Source: Atlanticothrix silvestris CENA357 (GTDB lineage: Bacteria; Cyanobacteriota; Cyanobacteriia; Cyanobacteriales; Nostocaceae). From it: a stretch of 64,000 bases of DNA. The stretch spans positions 39,230 through 103,229 of the forward strand of contig NZ_JAECZB010000080.1 of assembly GCF_016056295.1 (NCBI RefSeq), read 5' to 3'. A program made the position numbers and the translations under genes. Numbering within the stretch: position 1 is the first letter of the stretch; every line of letters begins with the position of its first letter. Under the pieces are notes generated by a model, which was not told the DNA's origin, did no database searches, and saw only the letters and a list, made by a program, of their open reading frames with translations. This document shows positions 1-8,952 of this stretch, one piece after another.

Positions 1-1678
1 ATTGTGCAAGATTCCAGTAGGCAGTGCCGATATTATTTTGAATCATGCCATATTTGAGTGGTTCTTGTTCTGGGCTGTAATGAACAAGTGCTTCATTATA
101 AGCTGCGATCGCTTGCTGCAAATGTACCACTGGTTGATTGTGTTGTCCTAAATGCCAATAAGCAGTACCTAAATTGTTCTGGCAAGCCGCATACTTTAAA
201 GGGTCTATTGCGGCTGTACGATAGCATAGTGCTTCATTATAAGCAGAAACTGCTTGCTGCCAATTTTCGGCTGGTTGAGAAAAACGGGCTAAATCACCAT
301 AAGCTGTTCCCAGATTATTTTGTACCCGCGCATAAGTTTCTGGATGTGTCTGTGGTGAAATTGACTTTAAAGCAAATTGATAAAATTCAATTCCCTGCTC
401 TATGTAAGTTTGTCCTTCCGCTGAATTGGGCGGTATGCGATGTAGCATCCAGTAAAGTGTACCCAAGTCATTTAAAATATCTGGAAGTTGAGGTGAGGCA
501 TCATCGTAAGCGATCGCTTCTTGATAGGCAACAATTGCTACCATCAAATTTTCTAGATTTGACTGTCCTTGCTCAATGCGAAACCGATATAAGTTTCCTA
601 ACTGGTGATAAGCTGCTGCTAAAACTTCCCCAGAAGCTTGCTGTGAATGTAACTCCTCAATTTCCAACAAAACTTGTTGCGGTTGCCAATTATCTCCTCT
701 ATCTTGAGCAATTTTCGGATTAATCGTTGCTATGACTAACTCTTTTAACTCTTTGCTCACATGAGTCAACGACGACAGCGATGAACTATTACTACTCGAT
801 CTAGCAGTGGATAACTGCTGGTGTGGCACAGTCTTCAATAATTTTGAGGGTGCAGGTGTAATTTCTAATTCTTTTTCGGCTGGCTTTACTGGCGTTTGTG
901 CTGTCAGATTTGAATCATCATCAAAGATTATTTCTGTAACATCAGCGCCTTGAGGTTCTGTTTCAATGACCGATTCATCTAGTTCATCTAAAATGGATTG
1001 CTCCAGATTTTTTAAATCTAAACTTCTTGAATTGGAAAAACGTTCTGGATAGTCTGGATTGTTTGTCGTTGGTGTAGGTTCTCCAGCAAACATAAATACA
1101 CCAGTACGCCAACGCCAAAATTGAGGAACCGACTGCTGAATAGCAGATAACCAAGGGCGCGATACCCACAACAAAACGCTAGATTCAATAAATCGACTAG
1201 ATTCTTGGCCAGAAAAATACTGTTCGCCTAAACGTAGATGATGTAAAAAAGAACGCTGTACAGCAACAGATTGCTTCGTTAGTTGTTCCACACCTACAAT
1301 CTGAAATGTTGGTATAGGTAAGGGTCTTCCAGGTGTATCTTTTGATGCACCTACAATTGGTGGTGGATAATTGGCTAACCATTGATTAATCTGAGCTATG
1401 GGATTTGGATCGCTTAAATTCAACCTCAAAGTCACCAATCGCGGATAGGCTGGAGTACTAATTGCCTGTCCATGTAATGGCTGATATAGTACTTGTCCAA
1501 CTGGATAAGCCAAAGTTGAATGCAAGCGAGCTGCCACTTGATTTCTTAAGTGTAAATCATCACAGACCGCTAAAAAGAGTTGCCGCCGTAAGTCAAGACT
1601 GAGGGCAAGTTTTAGACGGTGATAGACTTGCCGATTCCAAGCAAAATTATTGGAGTGTGCAGTATCATTCACGCTCAT
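1..1678 (-). CDS. TPR-repeat protein, 3' end outside window
   Basis: This open frame starts with ATG at 1678 and runs off the left window edge without a stop, so the C terminus is missing. My translation begins MSVNDTAHSNNFAWNRQVYH. The first ~330 residues show no family I recognise; an acidic, Ser-rich linker follows. From about residue 350 there are repeated helical units of TPR type, with motifs such as NNLGTAYGDLA, NNLGTAYWHLG and NNIGTAYWNLA about 45 residues apart. TPR arrays normally mediate protein-protein contacts. Its upstream region abuts the right end of the TnpB element, so its native promoter may have been separated from it. No catalytic domain is visible in the part present; the specific role is unknown. 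Confidence 0.85.
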   Translation of the reverse strand, partial: MSVNDTAHSNNFAWNRQVYHRLKLALSLDLRRQLFLAVCDDLHLRNQVAARLHSTLAYPVGQVLYQPLHGQAISTPAYPRLVTLRLNLSDPNPIAQINQWLANYPPPIVGASKDTPGRPLPIPTFQIVGVEQLTKQSVAVQRSFLHHLRLGEQYFSGQESSRFIESSVLLWVSRPWLSAIQQSVPQFWRWRTGVFMFAGEPTPTTNNPDYPERFSNSRSLDLKNLEQSILDELDESVIETEPQGADVTEIIFDDDSNLTAQTPVKPAEKELEITPAPSKLLKTVPHQQLSTARSSSNSSSLSSLTHVSKELKELVIATINPKIAQDRGDNWQPQQVLLEIEELHSQQASGEVLAAAYHQLGNLYRFRIEQGQSNLENLMVAIVAYQEAIAYDDASPQLPDILNDLGTLYWMLHRIPPNSAEGQTYIEQGIEFYQFALKSISPQTHPETYARVQNNLGTAYGDLARFSQPAENWQQAVSAYNEALCYRTAAIDPLKYAACQNNLGTAYWHLGQHNQPVVHLQQAIAAYNEALVHYSPEQEPLKYGMIQNNIGTAYWNLAQ

Positions 1679-1756
1679 GGCGGCTAAAGAGCCAAAGATA
1701 CAGTTTATATCCTCTTAAATACCAATTCGTAATTCGTAATTTAAGAAGCTTGACAC

Positions 1757-1779
1757 TCCTCGACCTTTAGGTACGAGGA
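1757..1779 (-). repeat. Right-end hairpin of the TnpB element, possible omega-RNA 3' end
   Basis: The outer stem TCCTCG/CGAGGA and inner stem ACCT/AGGT form a near-perfect hairpin just after the tnpB stop. In IS605-group elements the tnpB 3' end plus right end encodes the omega (re)RNA that guides TnpB. That role here is inferred from position and structure. Confidence 0.5.
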
Positions 1780-1787
1780 TTCTTGGT

Positions 1788-3011
1788 TCACAGTTCAATC
1801 TTAACCCCGCAGGATTGCTCCAACGAAGCTAGAGGATCAAACTCCCCAAGCTTATAAGATCCGGTATGCCCTACCGTACTTAGCCCCTTCTGCAAGATGT
1901 TAATCGCTGCGTTCACGTCCCTATCCTCGACAAATCCACATAAACAAATATGAGTTCTATTTGATAGGGACTTCTGAACTTTCTTGCCACAATTGGAACA
2001 GTTTTGACTTGTATTATAGGGAGAAACAGCGATTGTTATTTTCCCGTATTTGTAGCCAAAATAATCCAACCAACGGCGAAGAATTGACCACCCTGCATCT
2101 GTTATCGACTTAGCTAGATGTCGATTTTTAACCATGCCTTTCACATTTAAATCTTCATAGGCAATCAGGTCGTTTGACTTCACTAAGCGGAGTGCAACTC
2201 TCTTGCAAAACTCTTCTCGCTGCCTACTTACTTTTAAATGTTTACGGGCATATCTAACCCTAGCTTTGTGATAATTTCGGGACTGGAATTTACCTTTTTT
2301 ATACTTCTTAGACTTTCTCCGATTCAGTTTATTAAGTTGTCTTTCTCCTTGGCGATAAAACTGCGGGGATGGTTCAATATTTCCTTGGCTATCTGCCAAG
2401 AAATACTTGATACCGACATCGATGCCCACCGCTTTTTGACTAGGGGTTAATGGCTTAACTGTATCTCTAGGGTCTAGTTGTACCGAGAATTGCACGTAGT
2501 AACCATCTGCACGACGCACAATCCTAACTCGCTTGATTTGTTCTATTTGGTAAAAATTCAAGTCTCTAGAACCTATTAGTTTGAGAGTGCCTATTTCTTT
2601 TTTGTCTGTGAAAGTAATATGCTTTCTGTTTTCTGATAGTTTCCAGCCAGAGACTTTATATTCCACCGATCGAGTATTTTTCTTGAACTTTGGATACCCT
2701 TTTAGCCCTTGAATCTGCTTTTTACAATTCTCGTAAAAGCGATTAACTGCTCTTAAAACTCTTTCAACAGCAGTTTGACAGGCATGAGAGTTTAACTCTT
2801 CTACGAATTTAAACTCTTTTCTTAATAGTGTGTTGTATCTAAACATCTCTGTCTTGCCAACACCACGATTATCCATCCAATAACGCAGTACTTTATTTCG
2901 GACAAATTGAGATGTCCGAATAGCTTCGTTAATGGCGATTATTTGTTGTGGTTTTGGATTGACTTTGTACTCGTAGATAAACACGTTTGATACTGACATG
3001 AGTGGTATCAA
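1788..3011 (-). CDS. tnpB: TnpB RNA-guided nuclease / IS605-group OrfB
   Basis: The product has 407 aa, or 403 aa if translation starts at the second Met at 2999. It belongs to the TnpB/OrfB family, RuvC-like nucleases guided by an omega RNA and ancestral to Cas12. All three RuvC acidic residues appear present: D198 (GIDVG), E286 (AYEDLN) and an aspartate of EDRDVNAA at 363-365. A four-Cys zinc ribbon is formed by C338, C341, C356 and C358. The length is normal for an intact family member, so this is probably an active protein rather than a relic. No tnpA accompanies it. Family membership is clear; nuclease activity is inferred. Confidence 0.93.
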   Translation of the reverse strand: MIPLMSVSNVFIYEYKVNPKPQQIIAINEAIRTSQFVRNKVLRYWMDNRGVGKTEMFRYNTLLRKEFKFVEELNSHACQTAVERVLRAVNRFYENCKKQIQGLKGYPKFKKNTRSVEYKVSGWKLSENRKHITFTDKKEIGTLKLIGSRDLNFYQIEQIKRVRIVRRADGYYVQFSVQLDPRDTVKPLTPSQKAVGIDVGIKYFLADSQGNIEPSPQFYRQGERQLNKLNRRKSKKYKKGKFQSRNYHKARVRYARKHLKVSRQREEFCKRVALRLVKSNDLIAYEDLNVKGMVKNRHLAKSITDAGWSILRRWLDYFGYKYGKITIAVSPYNTSQNCSNCGKKVQKSLSNRTHICLCGFVEDRDVNAAINILQKGLSTVGHTGSYKLGEFDPLASLEQSCGVKIEL

Positions 3012-3030
3012 AGACTATAATAACATCAAG

Positions 3031-3047
3031 CCGTCCTAGAAGGACGG
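3031..3047. repeat. Left-end hairpin of the TnpB element
   Basis: This is a perfect inverted repeat CCGTCCT/AGGACGG with an AGA loop, 20 bp upstream of tnpB. Such imperfectly base-paired ends are bound by Y1 transposases in IS605-group elements. Confidence 0.6.
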
Positions 3048-3154
3048 GGGTTGTATCCCATTATTTTTGGTCAAATTTTATAATAAATCAGGCTTTTAGA
3101 TTAATTAAAAGATAAAAGTATAATTAGATACTTTGAATACTTGTGTCAGTTTAA

Positions 3155-3195
3155 CAAAAAATAAAAAACCAGGCTCCTACCAAAATGGGAACCTG
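3155..3195 (-). terminator. Intrinsic terminator after psb34
   Basis: On the minus strand an 8-bp stem (CAGGTTCC/GGAGCCTG, one G-T pair, 10-nt loop) is followed by a T-rich tract. It lies about 40 bp past the psb34 stop. Confidence 0.7.
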
Positions 3196-3233
3196 AAGAA
3201 TTAAAAATTAGTTTTTATTAAAATTGTTTATCC

Positions 3234-3413
3234 TCAACTGACATTGGAAACAGAGAAGGCAACAAAAATTAAGCCACCAACCAAAGCTGTGGCGGCGACT
3301 CCCAAGACAATATAGTTACGTTTTTGCCCCTCTGTAGGAGGCTCTGCTTGGTAAACCTTTGGTTCTTGGGCAAAATTATTCAGGCGACCGCCTTCTTCGC
3401 TTGTGTAGGGCAT
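3234..3413 (-). CDS. psb34: Photosystem II assembly protein Psb34 (Ssl1498 family)
   Basis: This 59-aa protein starts MPYTSEEGGRLNNFAQEPKV and ends in VSNVS. The hydrophilic N terminus holds the conserved GGRLNNFA and YQAEPPTEGQKRNYIVLG stretches, followed by one transmembrane helix (about residues 36-54). This pattern matches the cyanobacterial Ssl1498/Psb34 family, which binds CP47-containing photosystem II assembly intermediates in the thylakoid membrane and resembles the N terminus of high-light-inducible proteins. The gene stands alone, with its own terminator at 3155-3195. Family recognition rests on memory of the conserved motif. Confidence 0.85.
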   Translation of the reverse strand: MPYTSEEGGRLNNFAQEPKVYQAEPPTEGQKRNYIVLGVAATALVGGLIFVAFSVSNVS

Positions 3414-3551
3414 GAATTAGTTCCTTATTCTGAATCTTTTACTAATGTTACAGAAATCTACATATTATACTCTCACACCCAAAGACGAATCGTAACATTA
3501 ATTAAAAGTCCAAAGTCAATAGTCAAAAAACTTTAGACTATTGACTATTAA

Positions 3552-5561
3552 CTAGCTCGTAATAGTACCGCTGAGTGGTGAACTGGCACTTGCATAGTCT
3601 TTCATTGGCATCCTACCGGCAAGGTATGCTAAACGTCCGGCAACTGCTGCTAAATTCATAGCATGAGCCATTGCTGCGGGATTTTGAGCCAGAGCGATCG
3701 CGCTATTAATCAATAAGGCATCTGCCCCTAATTCCATCGCTTGGGCGGCTTCTGATGGCGCACCAATGCCGGCATCTACTACCACTGGTATGCCAGCATT
3801 TTCAATAATGATCTGGATATTAGCAGTTGTCTTCAGCCCTTGTCCTGAACCAATGGGTGAAGCTAAAGGCATAACTGTGGCACAGCCTACATCTTCTAGA
3901 CGTTTCGCTAACATTGGGTCAGCATTGATGTAGGGCAAGACAGCAAAACCTTCTTTGACTAATTGTTCTGCGGCTTGCAATGTCCCAATTGGATCAGGAA
4001 GTAAATATTTAGGGTCAGGTATCACTTCTAACTTCACAAAGTTATTATCTTCTTGACCCAAGAGTTTAGCCATTTCTCGCCCCAAACGGGCTACACGAAT
4101 TGCCTCTTCTGCGGTTTGACAACCAGCGGTATTTGGTAACATCCAAATTTTTTTCCAATCTAATGCTTCTGCTAAACCCTCATGTCCAGCAGCTTTAGTT
4201 TGTACCCGCCGCACCGCCACGGTGACAATCTCACAACCACTAGCAACAATACTTTGCTGCATTTCCTCAATGGTGCGATATTTACCCGTTCCTGTCATCA
4301 GCCGTGATTGGAAAGTTTTCCCTGCAATAGTCAATGGAGAATCCAGAGTACAGACGCGATTAATCGCGTCTGTACAGGAATTTTGCGGGGATATAGCAGG
4401 GCGATGCCCGTTAGTGAAATTAGCAAAGTGGGTCAGCATGGAGGTAGATGATTGAGTTTGGAAGCGAGAATAGTGGAAATGAGACAATAAAGGGTCAGAT
4501 TTTTGTTCCCAGATTAAATCGGCAACCAATGCTGCGGTTACAGGCGCAAGCAAAATACCATTGCGGTGATGACCTGTAGCCAAGGTTAAATTCTGACAAT
4601 AGCTATTGCCAAGGATGGGTAATTCATCAGGCGTAGTTGGGCGAAATCCCCACCACAATTCTTGGATGGGATAATGCTGTAATTGGGGATATAGGCGGAT
4701 GGCTTGTTGGAGTAAAGTTTGAATACCTACGGGGGTGTTGTCGGGGGTAAAGCCAACATCTTCACTAGTTGCCCCAATAATAATAGAACGCATCTCCTTG
4801 GGATATGCTGTGCGATCGCGTCTGGGTACGATATAAATATCTTGCCCAAATAAAACTCGCCTTAAAGGCAATTCTGGTACAAATTCCGGCACTCGCACAC
4901 TCAGCATTTGCCCTTTTCGCGGTTTTACGGGTAGCGGTAATAATTCATTTGACCAAGCACCTGCGGCTAAAACATAATGACCAGCATCAATTACTCCGGC
5001 GCTAGTTTGTGCGCCAATCACTTGTCCCTTTTGCTGTATGAATGCTTCTACTGTAATGCCGTCTTTGAGTTCAATGCCAAGGGACTCAGCGGCACTCCAA
5101 AGTAAATGTGCTAAGGAGCGATTATTAACTTGTGCATCTTCAGGATACCACCAGCCACCAACAACTTCTTTTCCTAATCCTGGCTGATATTGATGAATTG
5201 CAGCTTCATCTAACCAGTAAGCAGGCGATTCACGGGCGTGAGATGAGGGAAAATCTTCTTTGCTATCTTCATAAACGGGTGCTAAAATGCCACACGGCCA
5301 ATAACCACTATTTAAACCAGTCAGATCTTCTAGTTTCTGCGTCCAATCTGGATATAAAGAACGCGATCGCCAGCATAAAGAACGCAACCCTTGATCTGAA
5401 ATTTGTTCTGCATCTGGTGCTAACATCCCAGCAGCAGCGTGAGTGGCAGCAGCTTGGAAATCACGGCAAAGCACGGTGACATTTGCCCCGCGCAGTTTAA
5501 GTTCAACGGCGATTGCCAAGCCAATAACGCCGCCACCAATAATTAAAATGTCACTAGTCAT
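3552..5561 (-). CDS. thiO-thiG: Bifunctional glycine oxidase / thiazole synthase (ThiO-ThiG fusion)
   Basis: The 669-aa product joins two thiamine-thiazole enzymes. Residues 1-~370 are a FAD-dependent glycine oxidase (ThiO) with the Rossmann motif GGGVIGLA at the N terminus; it makes the dehydroglycine used for thiazole assembly. Residues ~406-660 are ThiG, a TIM-barrel thiazole synthase, with the Schiff-base lysine at K510 in FVKLEV. The fusion is known in cyanobacteria. The linker at about residues 396-405 is encoded by a perfect 28-bp palindrome (4348-4375). No TPP riboswitch is evident in the short AT-rich upstream region, and no other thi gene is nearby. Confidence 0.95.
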   Translation of the reverse strand: MTSDILIIGGGVIGLAIAVELKLRGANVTVLCRDFQAAATHAAAGMLAPDAEQISDQGLRSLCWRSRSLYPDWTQKLEDLTGLNSGYWPCGILAPVYEDSKEDFPSSHARESPAYWLDEAAIHQYQPGLGKEVVGGWWYPEDAQVNNRSLAHLLWSAAESLGIELKDGITVEAFIQQKGQVIGAQTSAGVIDAGHYVLAAGAWSNELLPLPVKPRKGQMLSVRVPEFVPELPLRRVLFGQDIYIVPRRDRTAYPKEMRSIIIGATSEDVGFTPDNTPVGIQTLLQQAIRLYPQLQHYPIQELWWGFRPTTPDELPILGNSYCQNLTLATGHHRNGILLAPVTAALVADLIWEQKSDPLLSHFHYSRFQTQSSTSMLTHFANFTNGHRPAISPQNSCTDAINRVCTLDSPLTIAGKTFQSRLMTGTGKYRTIEEMQQSIVASGCEIVTVAVRRVQTKAAGHEGLAEALDWKKIWMLPNTAGCQTAEEAIRVARLGREMAKLLGQEDNNFVKLEVIPDPKYLLPDPIGTLQAAEQLVKEGFAVLPYINADPMLAKRLEDVGCATVMPLASPIGSGQGLKTTANIQIIIENAGIPVVVDAGIGAPSEAAQAMELGADALLINSAIALAQNPAAMAHAMNLAAVAGRLAYLAGRMPMKDYASASSPLSGTITS
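4348..4375. repeat. 28-bp perfect palindrome inside the ThiO-ThiG linker
   Basis: The half-site GTACAGACGCGATT is followed directly by its exact reverse complement. The element is in frame and supplies codons for [14 protein letters not shown] linker residues. Palindromes of this type are dispersed in Nostoc-like genomes; here one sits within a coding sequence between two enzyme domains. Confidence 0.85.
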
Positions 5562-5656
5562 TAGTCATGAGTCATTGATCATTAGACACTTATTATTAGT
5601 ACATAACTAATAACTCATAGTTAATAACTCATAACTAAATAACTTGTAACTAACCA

Positions 5657-6067
5657 CTACCACAAAGCCCGAATCGGTTCATTACCCTGATTACTATCAC
5701 TTGATGACGTATCTGTTGTAGTGTCAGAAGATGGAAATGAATCGCTGGGAGCGTTATTTTGGGCAACACTAGTCCTAGCTTCATTAGAACTGCTATTGTC
5801 TTCGGCAGTGCTATTTGTATCTTCATTAGTGTTGAAATTCTCTTGGGCAACACCACTCCTACCTTCAGTTGCGGTATTATTACCCCTATTCCTACTGGGA
5901 GCAGAGCTATTAACATTAATATTAGCTGGGAGAACCTGTGATTTTCTGCCGCTGGGAGTGTTACTAGCACTTTGTTGTCCCCCCATAGGAAAGTTGATAC
6001 CTAGTAATGTACCTAGCAAAATAGCCAAGCCTCCAGCCATCAGAATTAGCGGTGTCCATCTACCCAT
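5657..6067 (-). CDS. Membrane-anchored low-complexity protein of unknown function
   Basis: The product has 136 aa. The N-terminal ~25 residues (GRWTPLILMAGGLAILLGTLLG) form one hydrophobic helix, which could be an uncleaved anchor. The remainder is a Ser/Asn/Thr/Asp-rich, probably disordered tail with loosely repeated segments (SVAQNN, GVAQEN). Overlapping frames on both strands are open because of this composition, but only this frame yields a membrane anchor and clear start context. I do not recognise a family. The gene lies between thiO-thiG and the ferredoxin gene on the same strand, with a gap of about 95 bp to thiO-thiG and 36 bp to the ferredoxin gene. Confidence 0.6.
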   Translation of the reverse strand: MGRWTPLILMAGGLAILLGTLLGINFPMGGQQSASNTPSGRKSQVLPANINVNSSAPSRNRGNNTATEGRSGVAQENFNTNEDTNSTAEDNSSSNEARTSVAQNNAPSDSFPSSDTTTDTSSSDSNQGNEPIRALW

Positions 6068-6103
6068 ATTATTTGTCTCCTTTGTAACCTAACCTTCTGG
6101 TTT

Positions 6104-6427
6104 CTATACTAATTGAGAACCTTGACCCCAAAATCCGTCAAATTTTGTCACTGTCACATCGCCCATAACCTGAGTTTGGCAGGCTAAACGCAGGTCTCTT
6201 GTAGGAGAATGGGGAGGAAGCGAACGCCGCGCTTTGTCACGCCAATTCGCCGCAGATACTTCACCATCTACCTTGAGCGCACAAGTACCACAACTGCCAA
6301 TTCCTCGACAGTTTATTACCTTAGCACCGCCATTGTAGAGGTCAATACCATTTTGCAGCAAAATTTTGCGTAAATTAGCTCCGCGATCGCACTCAATTGT
6401 TTTTCCTTGAGTTATTATCTTGGGCAT
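6104..6427 (-). CDS. 2Fe-2S ferredoxin-like protein
   Basis: The product has 107 aa when started at ATG 6427 (MPKIITQGKTIEC). The upstream in-frame Met would overlap the divergent citramalate synthase region and is less likely. Four cysteines in plant-type ferredoxin spacing (C40, C46, C49 and C83, as C-x5-C-x2-C ... LAC) indicate a 2Fe-2S cluster. The family transfers electrons in the cytosol; the redox partner is not indicated by the neighbours. The loop between the third and fourth Cys is basic, unlike acidic photosynthetic PetF ferredoxins, so this is likely a specialised ferredoxin. It is transcribed divergently from cimA. Confidence 0.88.
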   Translation of the reverse strand: MPKIITQGKTIECDRGANLRKILLQNGIDLYNGGAKVINCRGIGSCGTCALKVDGEVSAANWRDKARRSLPPHSPTRDLRLACQTQVMGDVTVTKFDGFWGQGSQLV

Positions 6428-6502
6428 TTGTCTTAAATTGCCAAAGTGGCTTGTTGTATCTTGGCACATTGCCTTAAAAGTTGTCTCGAAAGTCTCTGTC
6501 TT

Positions 6503-8143
6503 ATGACCACAAATCCCTCACCTCAAATTTGGCTCTATGACACCACATTACGGGATGGCACTCAACGCGAAGGGTTATCAGTTTCTATAGAAGATAAGTT
6601 ACGCATTGCCAAAAGACTTGATCAACTGGGAGTACCTTTCATTGAAGGTGGTTGGCCGGGTGCCAATCCTAAGGATGTTCAGTTTTTCTGGCAACTGCAA
6701 GAAGATCCGCTAAAACTTGCAGAAATTGTTGCATTTTGTTCAACTCGACGGCCTAACACCACTGCTGCTGCCGAACCGATGCTACAAGCTATCTTGACTG
6801 CGGGTACACGCTGGGTGACAATTTTTGGCAAATCTTGGGATTTACACGTCACAGCAAGTCTCAAGACGACTTTGGAAGAAAATTTGGCAATGATCCGCGA
6901 TACTGTCGAGTATTTTCGCTCGCAAGGTCGTCGCGTAATTTACGATGCCGAACACTGGTTTGATGGCTATAAACACAATCAAGATTATGCTTTACAGACA
7001 TTAGAAGCTGCGATCGCCGCTGGTGCTGAATGGCTAGTCCTCTGTGATACAAATGGCGGTACACTACCCCACGAAGTCAGCCAATCCGTTCAAGCAGTAA
7101 GTAATCATTTGTCATTTCTTGTGAGTCAAGAATCAATGACAATTCCCCAAATCGGAATTCATACTCATAATGATTCGGATATGGCAGTGGCTAATGCCCT
7201 AGCTGCTGTGATGGCAGGGGCAAGAATGGTACAAGGTACAATCAACGGTTACGGTGAACGGTGTGGTAATGCTAACCTCTGTTCGTTAATACCCAATTTA
7301 CAACTGAAGCTAGGTTACAGTTGTATCGGAGAACACCAGCTAAATCAGCTTACAGAAGTTAGTCGCTTCGTTAGCGAAGTAGTGAACCTTGCCCCTGACG
7401 AACATGCACCCTTTGTAGGACGTTCTGCGTTTGCTCATAAAGGTGGTATTCATGTTTCAGCAGTAGAACGTAATCCCTTAACTTACGAACACATTCAACC
7501 AGAACAAGTAGGTAATCATCGCCGCATCGTAATTTCCGAACAATCTGGACTCAGCAATGTTTTAGCAAAAGCCCGTACTTTTGGGATTGAACTGGATAAA
7601 CAAACTCCACAAGCCCGACAAATTCTTCAGCGCCTCAAAGATTTAGAGAGTGAAGGATATCAATTTGAAGCAGCAGAGGCCAGTTTTGCTTTGTTGATGT
7701 ATGAAGCTTTAGGGGGTCGTCAACAGTTCTTTGAAATCAAAGGCTTTCAAGTTCACTGTGACCTTGTTGAGGGTAAAGAAACTAACAATGCCCTAGCCAC
7801 AGTCAAAGTAGCCGTCAACGGCAAGAATATTTTGGAAGCTGCGGAAGGTAACGGCCCAGTTGCAGCGTTGGATGCCGCTTTACGCAAAGCTTTGGTGAAC
7901 TTCTATCCCCAACTTGCTACTTTTGAGTTGACAGATTACAAAGTGCGGATTCTTGACGGACATACAGGCACGGCTGCGAAAACCCGCGTACTAGCAGAAT
8001 CAGGTAATGGTTATCAACGATGGACGACTGTAGGAGTTTCAACTAACATCCTGGCAGCTTCTTATCAAGCAGTGGTAGAGGGATTGGAATATGGTTTGTT
8101 GTTACATTTTCAGGCGGAAACTGCATTGACAACTTCTAGTTGA
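6503..8143 (+). CDS. cimA: Citramalate synthase
   Basis: The 546-aa product uses ATG at 6503 (MTTNPSPQIWLYDTTLRDG); an upstream in-frame start would overlap the ferredoxin gene and lacks conservation. The HMGL-like TIM barrel carries DTTLRDGTQREG, the metal-ligand motif HTHNDS and the GTINGYGERCGN segment. The C-terminal LeuA-type dimerisation/regulatory domain includes AVNGKNILEAAEGNGPVAALDAALR. The FIEGGWPGANPKD segment favours the citramalate synthase (CimA) branch over isopropylmalate or homocitrate synthase. The enzyme condenses pyruvate with acetyl-CoA in the threonine-independent isoleucine route known in several cyanobacteria. Product assignment within the family is by motif only. Confidence 0.9.
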   Translation: MTTNPSPQIWLYDTTLRDGTQREGLSVSIEDKLRIAKRLDQLGVPFIEGGWPGANPKDVQFFWQLQEDPLKLAEIVAFCSTRRPNTTAAAEPMLQAILTAGTRWVTIFGKSWDLHVTASLKTTLEENLAMIRDTVEYFRSQGRRVIYDAEHWFDGYKHNQDYALQTLEAAIAAGAEWLVLCDTNGGTLPHEVSQSVQAVSNHLSFLVSQESMTIPQIGIHTHNDSDMAVANALAAVMAGARMVQGTINGYGERCGNANLCSLIPNLQLKLGYSCIGEHQLNQLTEVSRFVSEVVNLAPDEHAPFVGRSAFAHKGGIHVSAVERNPLTYEHIQPEQVGNHRRIVISEQSGLSNVLAKARTFGIELDKQTPQARQILQRLKDLESEGYQFEAAEASFALLMYEALGGRQQFFEIKGFQVHCDLVEGKETNNALATVKVAVNGKNILEAAEGNGPVAALDAALRKALVNFYPQLATFELTDYKVRILDGHTGTAAKTRVLAESGNGYQRWTTVGVSTNILAASYQAVVEGLEYGLLLHFQAETALTTSS

Positions 8144-8284
8144 TTACAAACCTTGCAAAGTTACTTTGGTAAAAACTCACGTATCAACCAGGATAATCAC
8201 CGTATAAATGCAGAATTTCGCGATCGCTCCATTCAACCTACAAATTATGATAAATAATGACCCCAATCTCAAAGCGCGATCGCC

Positions 8285-8560
8285 ATGACTGACAAAGAAC
8301 TCAAACAACTCATGGAGAGTAATGCTAAAACAGCTCAAGCTATGTTAGATGAAATAGCTGATGCACGACAAGAACGGCAGGAACTCCGCGAAGGAATGAT
8401 CCAACTCCAGAATGCAGTAGCACGACTAATAAATGTACAAGAAGTAATAGCCAATTTACTGGTTTCTCTAGATGGCGATCGCCCTACAATTCTCAAAAAA
8501 CTCTCAGCCTTGGAAGATAAGCTTGATCAGCTATTGCAGCAACAGCCGAAAAATGAGTAG
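8285..8560 (+). CDS. Small coiled-coil protein of unknown function
   Basis: The product is 91 aa, highly charged and predicted to be almost wholly helical (runs such as IADARQERQELREGMIQLQNA and ILKKLSALEDKLDQLLQQQ, split here across two helices). Heptad-like spacing suggests a coiled coil that oligomerises. There is no membrane segment or catalytic motif. A GCGATCGCC octamer overlaps the start region, and another HIP-like site lies inside. It is about 140 bp downstream of cimA on the same strand but not clearly in an operon with it. Confidence 0.7.
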   Translation: MTDKELKQLMESNAKTAQAMLDEIADARQERQELREGMIQLQNAVARLINVQEVIANLLVSLDGDRPTILKKLSALEDKLDQLLQQQPKNE

Positions 8561-8952
8561 AAATTTAGATTGCTGCATCGACTTTGGCAAATATTATTGA
8601 TGTGCGATCGCAATAAAGTAATTCGCATTCGGTTGGAGAACTTTTGGCTTTGGTATCAGCACCTCCTACAGAATTTCTCTAATCAACTACTATCTCAAAA
8701 GTGTTTAGAATAGTATCATGACCAGATGATTTCTATATAAAGTTAGTAGCACTGTTCACGCTTCAACATGTTAAAGCAGCATTTATAGCAAAGAGCGTAT
8801 AAATAAGGACATTTTGAGAGGATCAATGCTAGGAATAGCAATGTTTTTACCTTTTCTGCGAGACGCTACGCGATCTGACTCCTGCTATATTTCCTTAAAC
8901 AGTCGATAATGTAAATAAATGTAAATAATTCTCAGACAGGGCATAATTATTC
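8561..8952. other. Intergenic region, no gene seen
   Basis: This AT-rich spacer precedes the ArsA-like ATPase gene. It holds one HIP-type octamer and a GAGACGCTACGCG stretch near 8860 that resembles short dispersed Nostoc repeats. I see no convincing ORF or RNA. Confidence 0.5.

Larger units (their letters stand above)
1743..3060 (-). mobile_element. IS200/IS605-group element carrying only tnpB
   Basis: The tnpB gene is bracketed by two subterminal hairpins of the type seen at IS605-group ends. On the left-end side (upstream of tnpB) a perfect 7-bp stem with a 3-nt loop lies at 3031-3047. On the right-end side (after the tnpB stop) an imperfect stem lies at 1757-1779. No tnpA (Y1 transposase) is present, so mobilisation would need a transposase in trans. 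Exact ends cannot be fixed without an empty site; the given limits are estimates. Confidence 0.7.

Noticed and set aside
58..723. 221-codon open frame on the plus strand
   Set aside because: It is the antisense shadow of the TPR gene; the minus strand gives clear TPR motifs that run off the window edge.
5562..5656. TPP riboswitch upstream of thiO-thiG
   Set aside because: The ~95-bp AT-rich spacer lacks the CTGAGA-type thi-box core and has only TAACT-like short repeats.
5721..6092. Plus-strand and alternative minus-strand frames over the low-complexity gene
   Set aside because: The Ser/Asn/Thr-rich composition keeps several frames open; only 5657-6067 on the minus strand has a sensible start and membrane anchor.
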